Of a stretch of DNA of 64,000 bases, positions 36,600 to 48,805 are shown piece by piece; the first letter of the stretch is position 1, and each line of letters begins with the position of its first letter. Source of the stretch: Akebia trifoliata (lineage: Eukaryota; Streptophyta; Magnoliopsida; Ranunculales; Lardizabalaceae); the NCBI GenBank assembly GCA_017979445.1, contig CM030708.1:32430721-32494720 (forward strand). The letters are read 5' to 3'. The notes beneath the pieces are model-generated. The model worked only from the letters and a program-made list of their open reading frames with translations, did no database searches and was not told where the DNA came from. Position numbers and translations under genes: made by a program.

Positions 36600-37000
36600 A
36601 ACCAAAAGAATACCCTAATTTCACAGATTTGTACCTTTTTTGAAAAATCCAAGACAAATCCGCCACAAATCTAACGATTAACACCACAAAAACCACATCC
36701 AAAGTCCTAAAACCGACCTCCGTCGATTTCAGATTAAACTTCACGAAAGAAGATCTGAAAACCTCATCTGGAGACGAAAACGAACTCCAAATTTCAAAAA
36801 AAAACAAAAACAAAAACGTACCGATCGATCGATATCAAGTCTCAGAGATGCTTACCTAGCCGGAAACCTCTTCAGTCCGCTCTCCGGCGTATTTTCCGAT
36901 GAGACTCCGGCAATCAAGATTGAGATTGGGATTGTCCAGCGAGACAATTTGGGAGAGGTTGATAGGAAATTGGGATTTTCTTGGAGTTTTGGGAATTTGA
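36600..37000 (-). promoter_or_regulatory. 5' leader and probable leader intron of the PHD-GNAT gene
   Basis: Upstream of the start codon at 36589 the - strand shows a donor-like CTAG|GTAAGC with GT at 36855-36854. It is followed by a T-rich stretch and AG acceptor candidates (for example CCAG near 36768, TTCAG near 36757, and AAG just before the start codon). The transcribed leader exon would lie 5' of 36855, perhaps starting near 36950-37050. I cannot choose the acceptor from sequence alone. Confidence 0.45.
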
Positions 37001-37176
37001 TTTTGATTTGAGTTTTTAGAAGAAAGCGAGCGAGAATGGGAGAATGGGAGACAGATATAAGTCTCTGTTACGTTGTCGTTACTTATTCTCCTACTACTTT
37101 GTTTTTCCCTCCAAAGTCCAAAGTCCTAGCTCCAAACTGATTAATACTTCCTGAAACCTTCCGATTCTCTTTTTAT

Positions 37177-38222
37177 TTCGACATGCCCCCCTACTTTTCG
37201 ATCAATCTTAGAGATACCCTCCTATGTTGGAAATTGACGATATGCTCCCCTTGACCTAAGTTTTGTGTGAGAGGCTAATCTAAACTAACCAAAATGCCCT
37301 TGTCTAACAACTATCTAAAAGACTTAAAACCTTTGGTATTTTTTCTTCAAAAATCAGCCATCTTCAAGATACTAATGGGAGGATATCAATTTACTGTAAA
37401 AATAAGAAATTAAGTTTGATTGCTCACTATATAATAATTTTTTGGGCTTAGACTCATAGTTAAGTTGGTTTGACACATTGCGAGGCAACTTTGAGGTCGT
37501 GGGTTCAAGCCAACTTACCCATACAAGAAAAAAAAATAAATCATTTTTTTACTCGAAAACCATTGTTCTCCAAATATCTTAACTTGTTCTTGATGAAGGT
37601 AGAAGAAGATTTAATCATAATATTAAAGATTTTATGTAAAAATCCTTCGTCTTCATGTTATTATTCGTTAGGATAAACTATTTTTTGAACCTGTTCATCT
37701 CATCTTAAACACTTTCTCTTTGATGTCTTGTAGAAACTCATCCTTTTTTTTATCCAAATTTAATAATCCTATATTATTCTTGAGGTTTGAAGGTTGAAGA
37801 AGATAGAGATTCAAGATCGAATTTAAGGGTAAAAAAATTCTATAAGATTGAAGATGACTGATTTTGGGGATATAATCAAGGGTTTCTTGTACATAAATTG
37901 AAGATGAGAACATTTTTGTCAAATCCATTGTCTTGATTTTTTCCATCCTTAAAATTTTCCAAAAGCCCTATCTTGTTCTTGGTTGGAAGGTTAAAGAAGA
38001 TAGAATCTCAAGTTTGAAAACATGGGCAGTAAATCTTACTCTTAAGGTTGAAGATGATCTATTTTATGAGGGTTTTAGATAGGGGTAGCCGACAAGGGTA
38101 TTTAAGTCAATTTGTATTAATTTATCACACAAAACCTAAGTTAACGAGGGCATGTCATCAGTTTGAAAACATATAGGGGGTATCTCAAATATTGATTGAA
38201 ACATGAAGGGCATGTCTAAATC
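37177..38222. mobile_element. Long-TIR element upstream of the PHD-GNAT gene
   Basis: The two ends are inverted copies over roughly 150 bases. On the left are GACATGCCCCCCTACTTTTC, GAGATACCCTCCTATGTT and CCTAAGTTTTGTGTGA. On the right, read backwards, are GACATGCCCTTCATGTTTC, GAGATACCCCCTATATGTT and CTTAGGTTTTGTGTGA. The interior holds two or three diverged direct repeats around a TTGTTCTTG-TTGAAGGTTGAAGAAGATAG motif and no transposase. A tRNA-like fragment (37445-37520) also lies inside. Long inverted ends with a non-coding middle suggest a non-autonomous, possibly Mutator-type element. Confidence 0.65.
37445..37520 (+). mobile_element. tRNA-derived SINE remnant
   Basis: TAGTTAAGTTGG resembles the RNA polymerase III A box, and GTGGGTTCAAGCC, about 45 bases downstream, resembles the B box. 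The pair and spacing are those of tRNA-derived plant SINEs, but no cloverleaf can be folded convincingly. It sits inside the element at 37177-38222. Confidence 0.45.
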
Positions 38223-40452
38223 ACCTATTTATTTTTTGGTTGATTTAAAATGGCCCTCCATGTTTTGGTGAATATTTGAAAAATCCCATATGTTCAGACG
38301 GTGAAATTACTAAATAAACCTTCACAGAGGGATTGCATTCTAGATATCCCTAACTTTGGGGCCTCGACTTGATGGTCCAGTTAACCGACGTTTTCTTTCA
38401 TTAGGCCCCCCTCACCTATAAATCGTTGAGATCAACAATTATAAATCATCAATCTCAACATTTGAATTCAACCATAGAGATCGATGATTCAAATCACTAA
38501 GATCAACAATTTAGTGGTTGATCACAAAGATTTGAATGATGGGTCTTAGGGGTGTCAATGGGTGTACCTATTTAACCAAAATTGAACCAGAATTAGAACT
38601 AGTTCTCTTTTTATTGGAATCGATTAGAACCGGATCTAAAATGGAATCAAATCGATAGAAATCGAAATCGGAACCGTTAGATTATATCCAATGGATACCC
38701 GAAACCGATTTATTTTGTCATTTGTTTCCATACTATAGATGATTAGAGATTTTTTTTTTTTTTTTTAATTTCAAAATAAATACATGTTATATAAAATTCT
38801 TCAATTTTCCATATAAATTATTAATTAGAGCTTAAAATGAGTTATTCTTCTAAAAAATTATTACTTCTAATTAAGGTAAAATTTTATTTTTGAAAAAAAA
38901 AACCATTACTTTGTATCTTTAATATAACAAATTATAACTAAGTTGCTAATTTTGTTGATAATATGTTAAATTTTTAAAAGAAAAAAATTATAATGATTTA
39001 AATTACTTTTTTTCTCATTCGATTATTGAGAATTAAAACCGATAGGTACCCGTGATTTTTGATGGTTTCTATTTCAATTCTGATTTCATTTATTTTGAAA
39101 CCGGACCCAAAACTGATCTAAATATAATGATTATGATTCTAAGTTCCTTAGAGACCAAACCAGAACCTATTTGAGTGTCGTTTTAAAATGGTCCGGGGCA
39201 TTAAAGGATTTATTTTTACTGAATTATCAAACTATTATCCAAAAGTTAGGGTGCATTTAGAAAGAAATTCTTACCACAGGGTTCATTAAATAAATTTTTT
39301 CATTTTACAAACTGATGAAATACTCCTTAGCCTGTCTCTAAAAGAAGAGTTGAGTCAAGGAATTCGGAGGGTACGTCTAAAATCTATTTCATCCTTTTAT
39401 TTTTCGAGTTTTGGGCAACGTATGTAATGGAAACATAGTTTCAAATCATGGGAACATGTTCTTGCTCACAGAAACTTGGATCAACAAATTACATTAGGGC
39501 ATCCCCAAACTGCTAATTACATTAGGGCATCCCCAGACTGCTTGCATTGGTCATCTGTGATTTTGTAAGATCCCAAATTGACTTTTCTGTGAGCAAAAAA
39601 TCTCTCTGATTGCATCTTGATCATGATCATGGGATGATATACTCTCTTCAACTCTACAACCTTCTTCAAATTTTCTCCTTTAATATCTCTTGATCTCTTC
39701 TCTTTCTGATCATCACCATCAATTTAGAGGGATTTTGAGGATTTTCTTTTCCTTGATAACTATGTTGAAACTTCTCATCTTTTCATTCTTTTTCAGTCCA
39801 TCTGATCAAGGACATTTTTATATTTTTACTTTTTTTCTTTCAATGTATTTTTAACATGTCTTGGTTATCTTGTATGAAAATTTTAAAATCGTGATCGATA
39901 CATCAAATATCTCACTAAATATAATGTGAACGATGAATCATGTTGAATTTCTCTTTCAGGAACGAGCTTGGGATGACTCAGGCAAGTAATCTGAATCTCG
40001 GACCATACACACAAACATGAACAAAAAGTATCCCATTGTTTAGAAAACAAGTAAAAAATGAGAAGTGCCTCCATCCTTTAATGCCTTAATTGGATTTTAT
40101 TAAAAATACTTGCCACTAATACTGATACCCTCTATCTCTTGAAGTCTAGATGGTGTACCACAACCCCAGAACTTCACTGCCACCACTAAAATATCATTGC
40201 AAAGCTTAAATATTTTTGTTTGAAAGATGATAAAACTATGTTGAATCAAATTGTATGAAACTTAAAATATTCTAAAGATGTTTTCTCCAACACTAAACAA
40301 CCTCTTAGAGTAGAGTAGGAATTTTAGAATATCAAAATAACAAGAAGAAAACGTGTTCCTTTGAAAACACTTAAAAGGGCAGGGTCAAAAGAAGGGAGAA
40401 AGAAACCCACCAATAAAATTGTCCCATTTGGCCAACTCAAACAATGGAGAGA
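38223..40452. other. Gene-free region with a probable foldback element
   Basis: Segments near 38290-38360 (GAAATTACTAAATAAACCTT ... TATCCCTAACTTT) and near 39240-39335 are diverged inverted copies, which suggests an element of about 1.1 kb (roughly 38246-39335). Inside it, TAGGGGTGTCAATGGG at 38547 looks like the left end of a hAT-type element whose right end I could not place. The stretch 39336-40452 ends with the eS24 3' flank. It contains a short direct repeat, CTAATTACATTAGGGCATCC-like, near 39490-39540. No gene is seen. Confidence 0.45.
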
Positions 40453-43400
40453 TCATTTCTTCTTTCCTGCCTTGGCAGCATCTCCAGCCTTGGTCTGCAC
40501 ATGAGAAACAGGAAAAAGCATTTAAAAGTGAGTAGTTAAACAAAGGAGATCGAAGATAACAAAGGGAAAGTACTTCCTCACCTTCTTTACTCCACGGATC
40601 TTCTTGGCCCTGTTCTTCCTTTCCTTCATTTGCTTCCTTGACTTTTCTACCTTTGTATCTAACCCATTCTGCCATCATGAATTGCAAACAAATATCACTC
40701 AAGAATCAAGAGGAAGTGAGAGAGCAGTTGCATGAGAAATTGTGTTATGTCGAACAATGCCATTACATTTACAAGATATCTTCAATTTCTTCGCTCAGAA
40801 TTCATGGGTTGATCAAGAAAACATCAAATACACCAAACCAAAGTTCCCCACCAGTGCCACATTTATATCTGACTAGAATGTTTTCTCTTCATTTATCATT
40901 TATTTCATCAATTAATTATCCATTAAAATTGTTTATTGCAACAGCACAAAGACAATATAAAATTCTTCAAAGAAGATGCCTTTATACACCATACAGTGTT
41001 TGCACCCAAAAAAAAAAAAACATGAAGTCTTTAAAGTCTTCTATTTTAAACCTGTTACCTTGTGAGATTGGATGGTTGGATTATTCCAACTTGAACCACA
41101 TGCCAAAAATGTTTTCATTCAAAGGGACATTGTGTAAATGAAGTTAAATGGAGTAGCAAAAGGGAACATAAAGGTTGGCAAACATATAGACTTGATTTCT
41201 GTACATGGAAAATTTCCTTGAAAAGTCCACATGTGATTACACCTTATTTATGAAGAATTATGTAAATGAAGTAAATAGATGCCATCATAGTTTTTTTTTT
41301 TTTCCCCCGTCGATAGTCGATGCCATCATGGTATAAGAAACCGAGAGACTTAGTTTATAATAAAAATCAACAGAACGAGTTCAGTGCCAAAGATTTAGGA
41401 ACACAAATACATCGGAATATAAGTGACTCCGGGTAGAGGAAATATACACATGTTAAGTGTCGATACCAATACAAAATGTTCAATTTTACAAATCCAGCAC
41501 ACAGACACACACACATGCAGTTTATGCCATAAGTTGAGGGGTAAAATACCCCATTTAATGTGAAGTACAAGGTACAGAAAGAATGCACTTAACTAAGCTT
41601 ATACATACTACAATAATACAAACAATGCATATATAACGATTAAAAAAAATTTTAAACAACTAATATTGTTTGAGAAAGTATGCCACCTGCCAACATGTGT
41701 CTGACACGAGTACAAACACTATCCTAACAATTCCAATTCTTAGATAATGGAGTACCCTTGTCACAAATATTTAGATCGTCTTAATAACATGCCACCATTC
41801 TTCCTAGGCCCCCAGACATCTTCCAAACATATTGCACTTTTGATCCTCCTATGCATTATAAAAGGCACTCTAAGTGAACAACACCAGCCTAGGGCATTGA
41901 AATAACGATGTAGTGGCAAAAAATATCTGAATTGCATCCAAAATGTAAAACCCATGTCCAAGTTTTACAAAATCCAGCAGCTCTATGGGTTTTAAATGAA
42001 AAGGTTTAAAATACTTATTGCAAAAGACAGTAAACTTACTTGTAGGTGTCCAAGCATAACAAAGTGAAAGATTACTTCTCCCAAGAAAAATTGCCTGCAA
42101 TCTAAGCAATAAGCCACTCTACACCCATTGTAGCATCTTCCCTCAGTTCTCTTACTAATTGGAAACTTACTGAAGAGAGGATTTCTAAGGAGGTTATTAA
42201 GTGCTTAGAATAGGAGCTAAATATAATTAAAAAATCATAGTTTTGAATAACAACAGCTTAAAACCCCTCAACTCAGAAAAGGAGGTTATTGATGTACTCC
42301 TGGATATCAAAGTAAACCATGTTTCTTTGGTCCAAGACTCATAAGTGAGTTCAAGAGAGTAATTTTAAGAATTTGTATTAAGCTAGGATTTCTAGATTGT
42401 GTGTTGCAAGTTGGTCTATTTTGCACCATCTTCCAAGGGCAGCCAGGAAGTAAGTGTATGTGTGTGTGGGTGTGCTTGAGTTGTGCTCCTTTGTAGATAT
42501 CCTCAACTTATCTTAAAGAGGGTGACTAAATGATTTCCGAAGATGGAAACTGAGTAGTTTTTTTCAATCATGTGTAACAGTGTAAGTGTATGTTTGTGTT
42601 GGTGTGCTTGAGTTGTGCTCCTTGGTAGATCTCCTCAACTTATCTTAAAGACGGTGACTAAATGATTTCCAAAGATGAAAACTGGGTTTTTTTTTCTTTC
42701 TTTCAAACTGACAACCCTCTTTTCCATAAAATCCACTGCAATCTTGATAAAGAACGCAAAATTGAAGGGGGTAAGTGGGCAACACTGATATACCTGTGGC
42801 CCTGTGCTTATAATTTATCCTTTTCACCATTGGTGATATTTTCAAGTTATTATAAGTATTTCCATTTTGAGTACGCAAAAAAGACGCTGGAAAGCAAGGT
42901 AATATTAACAATGTCAACTCTGGAATGCCATGACAATAAGTATTAAAAGCGAAGCAAACATTTGCAAATAAAGATAAACTAGGTAGGAACTAATCACTTG
43001 GCACAAAACAAAAGTTGTAGAATTTACTTCCAAGAAATTAAAACAAAATACAAGAACAACAGAACACAAAACCATATATCTACTTTCTGTATAGCTTCCA
43101 AAGCACAGTATGAAATATCCAATTGAGAAAAATAGATGGGAAATAAAAACAAATGAACAAGCATTGGACATCCATTTTTACCCTGATAAGTCTGTACTTT
43201 GGCTCATACTTCTTTGCATTATCAACGGAATCATAAATCAACCCAAAACCAGTGGATTTTCCACCTCCAAAGTGGGTCCGGAACTTGAACACGAATATAG
43301 AATTCGCATCTTTCACCTCATACATCCTAGCCAATTTCTCCTTCAACTCAGCCTATGACACATTGAGAGAAAAAGATTAACCACACTAACACAAAATTAG

Positions 43401-43679
43401 AGATCATAAAGAGGAATAAATATAAGTATAGAACAGAACGAACTCTAAAGTCTAAACCTTTGAAACATTAGGTCTTCCCGGATGCAGAACATCAATGACC
43501 TGTTATAGGAGAAATCAAACAATTAGGGTCTGGACATTTACACTTGGTTTCTTTCTTGATGAGATCTGAATCAAATTGGAGAAATCAAATTATATAAAAC
43601 TCACGAATTGCTTCCTCGAAAGAAGTCTGTTGGTCATGAACTTCCTCGTTCGGATTGTCACTGCTTTGCTGTCCGCCAT
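40453..43679 (-). CDS. RPS24: Cytosolic small-subunit ribosomal protein eS24 (RPS24)
   Basis: Five coding exons on the - strand (43679-43605, 43499-43458, 43352-43182, 40668-40582, 40494-40453) give 138 residues; Arabidopsis eS24 has 133. The protein reads [20 protein letters not shown], then [86 protein letters not shown] and a KKK end. This is nearly unchanged from other plants and animals, so the call is secure. eS24 is a core 40S protein on the subunit body. The start codon lies 4 bases after an AG acceptor, so the upstream leader carries an intron (donor GTAAGT at 44030, acceptor ending at 43684). Intron 3 is unusually long, 2513 bases, and holds a tandem duplication. The WNK kinase gene lies upstream on the same strand. 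Confidence 0.96.
42450..42700 (+). repeat. Tandem duplication, 132-bp unit, in eS24 intron 3
   Basis: GTAAGTGTATGTGTGTGT at 42450 recurs as GTAAGTGTATGTTTGTGT at 42582. The copies then share GGTGTGCTTGAGTTGTGCTC, CCTCAACTTATCTTAAAGA and GGTGACTAAATGATTTCC with few differences. It is a recent-looking duplication wholly inside the 2.5-kb intron. Confidence 0.88.
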
Positions 43680-44030
43680 GATTCTGGTAACAAAAAGCAG
43701 CTCTCGGATTAAAAAAAAAACACACACACACACACAAAAATAGCGAACTTGAGACATAGAAAACCCTAAATCCATGCAAACTTTACAGAATGAAAATCAG
43801 ATTATGGTTTCTTATTTTGGAAATCTAAAGCAAAAGTAATCGAGCAGACTGCGATTTCTGTTCAACCAATCGATTTAATGGCGGAGAGATTTCACTAATC
43901 TATAAAACGTAGAGTTCTTCGAAAAACCTTAATTTTCAGTTTTCGTTGATCGAGATTTGAATCAATGTTGGAACATAAACAGAACCTAAAAACCCTAATT
44001 TTGAAGTAGAAAGTAGTAACCGAGACTTAC

Positions 44031-44140
44031 TCTGTTGACCTTTCACCGTCTTCTCTTCTCCTTAGAGTGCTTGCGATGCGAGAGACGACAGAGAAAGGAT
44101 TTAGGGTTTTGGGAGGATGTGGGGGAAGCTTATAGACAGA
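44031..44140 (-). promoter_or_regulatory. eS24 core promoter and leader exon with telo-box
   Basis: On the - strand a TCTATAAG TATA-like element (about 44137-44130) is followed by AAAACCCTAA (44110-44101), the telo-box typical of plant ribosomal-protein promoters. A pyrimidine-rich stretch (CCTTTCTCTGTCGTCTCTCG) comes next, where transcription probably starts. The leader exon then runs to the donor at 44031/44030. Confidence 0.6.
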
Positions 44141-44259
44141 GATTATAGAATACAAACGATTTGACAAGTATAAGCCAGGATCTTAAAACCCGGTATCTCG
44201 TCTCGGTTAGACGAGTCAAATCGTTAGAACCGGTTTAAATTTTGTTATAAAATTAGATA

Positions 44260-44375
44260 GCTTCTATTAACACAACAACTTTTACTTATAACACACCAAA
44301 TCATATGTGTGCATTCGATTATTCTCAAAAGTATTGGTGTGTTGTAAGTGAAAGTTGGTGTGCCACATGAATCAT
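44260..44375. mobile_element. Foldback MITE, family B copy 3, upstream of eS24
   Basis: AACTTTTACTTATAACACAC on the left pairs with GTGTGTTGTAAGTGAAAGTT on the right. The outer ends are TTCTATTAACACAAC and GTTGGTGTGCCACATGAA. It is about 115 bp long, some 150 bases upstream of the likely eS24 transcription start. Its arms match the copies at 27896, 34431 and 60320. Confidence 0.75.
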
Positions 44376-44427
44376 AAGGGTCTTTTTGTAATTTAAAATA
44401 TTAATTAAAGGTAGCTTGTAGATAATA

Positions 44428-44454
44428 TAAGAAATATATATATATATAATATAG

Positions 44455-44508
<54 letters not shown>
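44428..44508. repeat. AT microsatellite
   Basis: Interrupted ATATAT runs extend over about 80 bases. The sequence is low-complexity and self-complementary, and short open frames through it coding for Ile-Tyr runs are not genes. Confidence 0.9.
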
Positions 44509-44534
44509 ATCATTTTAAGAAGCAAAATGTTGAA

Positions 44535-44659
44535 CGACTTACTTCGACACCATGCTCAACACTAAGCTGATGTGGCAGTGTTGTTTCTCCAAGTAAAAAA
44601 TATATGGTTCTTTCAGCATTGCCATGGCAGCAGTGTTGAAAATAATGTCGAAGGAAGTC
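44535..44659. mobile_element. Foldback MITE
   Basis: CGACTTACTTCGACACCATG at the left and its counterpart CGACTTCC... are related through GACTTCCTTCGACATTATTT read backwards from the right end. The CTCAACACT and GCTGATGTGGCAGTGTTG blocks find partners in the other half. It is about 125 bp, non-coding, and directly abuts another element at 44669. Confidence 0.6.
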
Positions 44660-44668
44660 AATTTAGAA

Positions 44669-45060
44669 CTATGTTACCTAGTTAGTGGGTTCGGTCAATT
44701 CGAATTTGGGTTTGGAATTCATGGTTTATCAATCTAAAACGAACCTGGTTCGTAGGGGATAGGTAGAGAAAATTCATTTTTGGTTTCGCTTTGATTTCCT
44801 AATTTGGTTCACTGGTGCACATATATAATTCAAGTATACATGTTATAATTACAATTATAATATTAAAAAAATTAAGTGAAATAAAATAATCTAAATTTAA
44901 AACATAAGGAATAAAAAAAATTAATTAAAAAAATATTTGGTTCGTCAAACCAAATTGGTGGGTTCATGGTATGCTTGATTTTACGAATCGTACTGCAAAC
45001 TAGTTCACTTCTTGCCGGTTCATAGTTCAGACTAGTAGAAATGAATTGGGTAACATAGGT
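44669..45060. mobile_element. TIR element, family E copy 1
   Basis: The element starts CTATGTTACCTAGTTAGTGG and ends with TGGGTAACATAGG, the reverse of the start. Inside are GGTTCG-type blocks on both arms. The same start, CTATGTTACCTAGTTCGTGG, recurs at 53763. The interior is A/T-rich and non-coding. Confidence 0.55.
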
Positions 45061-48000
45061 TTAAAACGTCTCTTTTAAAAAATACCTAATGCAAGATTGT
45101 AACTTATTGGGTTTTGAGAAAATTGACTTCGAATATATAAAGTTTAAACATAAAAGTGGGGACATTTATGGGATTCAAGTTTTGTTATTAAATCACAGTT
45201 TCTTAGCCTCCTCTCATTATAATAGAAAAGATATTTATATTTAAATGCATTAACTATCTTGGATGTAACCTATGAGATCATAAATGACTTGTCCGAGTTA
45301 ACTCGATCTTGAATATATATAATAAAACACAACTGAATTGGTATAGTTGTAAGACACAAATCTTTATGTGGGATCCACTTTAATTATTTTATTATTTTTT
45401 CTTTTTACCCCTCAACTTTATTTTCACTCTTTTAACTTTATTATATTTTTCATCTTTTACCTCTCTAACCTCAAAATTATTTAATAATACCCTTCTAATT
45501 TTATTTTCTTTTCACTTTTATGCTCTAAACCCTTCTATCAAACTATAGTTTCGTGAGACACACTTTATTTCTTTTACAATTCACCACCTATAATTTTATT
45601 ATATTTCCTCTTTTATCTCTTTGGCCCACTTTATTATTTTTTGTTTTATCTTTTTAACCTTAAAATTTTTCAATAATATCTCAAACTCATTAATTTCGTG
45701 TCATTTTTTAGTTGTGTTCGTATCAAAATTGCCACCACCTACTCCAACTTCATTTTCTCGCTTTTATCCCCTTAACTTGAGAGAAGATGCATGTGCTATA
45801 GGCAAAAGGGCAAACTCCATTCCTTTTGTTCAGTATGAATTGATTTGTTATGCTAATGTTTAGTACTTAATGTAGGGTTACATCAATAGACTTGGGGGGG
45901 TAAATTCATTGAGATCCTTCCACTTTTACTTTTGCAATCTCTAATGGATGCTCACTTAAGGACAATCTCCAAAAATACTTTGCTACTCAACTCAATCTTC
46001 GATTCGATAAAAAAAACACACATGAATATATCAAATTGTGTATCTTTACCTTTGTCTAACTTATAGTTTATATATCTCTCCTTGGATTCCTCCCAAATCT
46101 AAACATCTCAATCCAAGTCTATCCTTAAGTTGAAAATTTTCTTGCCATGTATTTACTTCCTTATTACATGAGATTTAGAGTTATCCTCATGCCACATGGA
46201 TGACAATCATTTTTAGCCGTTTCCTCTGTGTGACAAAGATATCGCCATTATTTTTAGAGGCGCTTATGTGTTAACTTAAACAATGAGTTATACCAAAGAC
46301 TTGGGAGTTTATGTTTGCACTCAGGGCCATAGTGTCATTTAATGGGTCTTCATGTTTGAACTTAACCAGAATTCATGGTGACTCCCTTTTCGGAAAACAT
46401 TTATGCCAATAACCTTATGTATATGACATATTATATATGGACTCGAGATTTTATGTCATGCACTTACAAGATTCATGTTTGAAACATAGAATTACAAAAT
46501 ATAATCCAATTGCACAATTGGTATGACATGTTATTTTGAATTCGTAGTATTGATCTTTATTTTAATCATACTTGGGTGCAATTTCTCACTATTTTTGAGC
46601 TTCCCGATCCATGGAGCTTGTCATCTTACTTGGAGAGATCGGTTTTTGTGTGAATCTCTATTGCATCTCTTCTTTCTCAAAGGATGATTTGTAGCTAAAG
46701 ACTTGTATCATAAATGTGAATCCATAGATTTAATCATTCACCTTGAGGGCATGAGTAATTAAGCACATAGGCGCAAATGGTGCAAAAAGTTTAACCGTCA
46801 CTCTGTGAGGTCTAAACTACCACCACCTCTTTAGTCGACATCTACGAAGGCCCACTCTATAGCAACTTTCATTTTGGTATCCATCTTTCAAGCTCTTTCC
46901 TAAGACATTGTGGTGGCTTTCATTCTGATACTCTTTTCAAGCTCTAGTAGCTCCTTTACCTGACATCCTCAATGACTCACTCTATGATGGTTTTCACTCG
47001 GGTACCTTTTTTTTTTTTTGTCTTTGTCGGATACCTTTTTTCTATATCACTCCTTTCGAGACTTACAAATACCAAACCATATGCCAAATAGTAATCACTT
47101 ATCTCTTTGGGGACCCAAGTCAACTAGAAAAATCCTAATGACTAACATAGCGAGGAAAAGGGCCTTACTATGCCTCATCCACAGTCAAAAGACTTCGAGA
47201 TGCGTAAAAAAAGACTTTGATATTTGTTACAAATCTCAAGGACTTTTTCAGAAATCCCGATGCCTTCTTGACGGTGGATGAGGCTTAGTAACTATGATAG
47301 TAAGTCTAGTCGAACTCAATCCTAATAAAGGTGTAGTGGTGGGGAGTTATCAAATGAAACACTTCTTTTTTATTTTTCTTGGCTTTTAAATTGAGTTCAA
47401 CCTGGGAAGGGTTGTCTATAAAGACACTTTTAAAAAGTGTTGGAAAGGAATCTGTGTCTACGTGTGTGATTGAACACCACTTTTTCACTCTTGAGGTTAC
47501 AAATATGAGATTGATAAGAAGACAAGTTTTCTACCTTCATCATCATCACATTATTAATGTTGAAAATAAAAAGCATGAAAAACACCCCAATCATTCGAAG
47601 CCAAATGGGCGATCCATCCCTCTCTCTTGTGACCTACCATTTCACCTTTCAATCTCATCCTCCCACTTTTAATTGACTGAAATCCACTGTTACCATTAAT
47701 TATGAGAGCTTATGTTGCCACAACATTTATTTATTAGAACAAAGATGTTTTGGGTGTGAATAACCATTTTAATTTTTAATGATTGCATCCCTTTTATTTC
47801 TTTAGAATAAGCTCTTCAATTTCAATTTCTATTTTTATTCAGGTAAAAAGCTGTTTGAGCTCTAAAGGGGCAAGTAATGAGAGTAAGAGTGATCGAGGAA
47901 GAAATCGAAGGTTGGCCCCTTCATCACTATTTTTTTATATATATTAAATTGTAACCATTTTGGGCGTCTATGTCCTTGATTGGCATGTTATATATATGTT

Positions 48001-48805
48001 AGTTTTATTAATTGGTATGCTATAAAAAGTTGGTTTGGCAATCTAAACTATCTTAATTATTTTTGTTACAAATAATTTTCAAAATTGTCTAAGAAGTGTA
48101 ACTCTGATTTTCCATCTCCACTAATACTTGGAGATGTAATATTGAACTATGATTCATCACTTGAATGTTTCACGTCGATATGTTAGAGCTAATGGTTTAA
48201 ACTTCCGTAAGATTTCAAAATATATATGTTGAGATTGAAATGAAACATTGATCCAAACCATTGAATGTTTCAAAATGTCTCAACTGAGACGACTCGATTT
48301 TCTCCTGACCAAGACATTGCCTCTAGAAAAGATATTAAACCTTGGTTGTTCTTTCAAAACCACTTTGTAATTTTCATGAAGACACCACACATTTATAGTG
48401 GGGAGTGGTCTGTAGCCCATAGAATTCAATGTGGTATGTAAGGGACAGTAATGACTCTGAGATTCCTACCTATAATTGGCCAGCCAAGACTGACATGGCC
48501 AATAATTCACTTCAATACAAGTACGTTTATAAATAAAATTAAATTAAAACGCACACACATACACACAACAGAGATAGAGGAGATTAGGATACCTTCTTTG
48601 GTAATTTATGGAAAATGGGGAATGTACAACGGACTCAAATTTCATATATGTGATGGCTATTGGACAACATACAAGCTGTAAATTTACACTCTTCACAACT
48701 ACAAAACTACATGTAACAAATTAAGGGGTGGATCAAATAAATAAACAGCTTGTATGTGTGTGTGCGGGTCTTAGTCAAAAAATCAGGAGGAAGAGCCTTA
48801 CAGAC
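45061..48805. other. Gene-free spacer between eS24 and the WNK gene
   Basis: This includes the WNK 3' flank at its right end. A dispersed repeat copy lies at about 45130-45240 (see 24465-24575). At 47167-47291, TTACTATGCCTCATCCAC and GTGGATGAGGCTTAGTAA form a foldback. At 48012-48046, a single arm of family B remains (ATTGGTATGCTATAAAAAGT, then TTGGTTTGGCAAT). Long C/T-rich stretches occur at 45370-45680. Open frames such as 47018-47281 and 47379-47672 have no recognisable features. Confidence 0.5.
47167..47291. repeat. Foldback sequence
   Basis: TTACTATGCCTCATCCACAG at the left pairs with the right-hand GACGGTGGATGAGGCTTAG, and inner blocks (AAAAGACTTCGAGATGC against GCCTTCTTGACGG) pair loosely. 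It is about 125 bp and probably a small inverted-repeat transposon remnant. I found no second copy in the window. Confidence 0.5.

Noticed and set aside
44325..44525. Open frame coding for long Ile-Tyr runs
   Set aside because: It is a translation of the AT microsatellite, not a protein.
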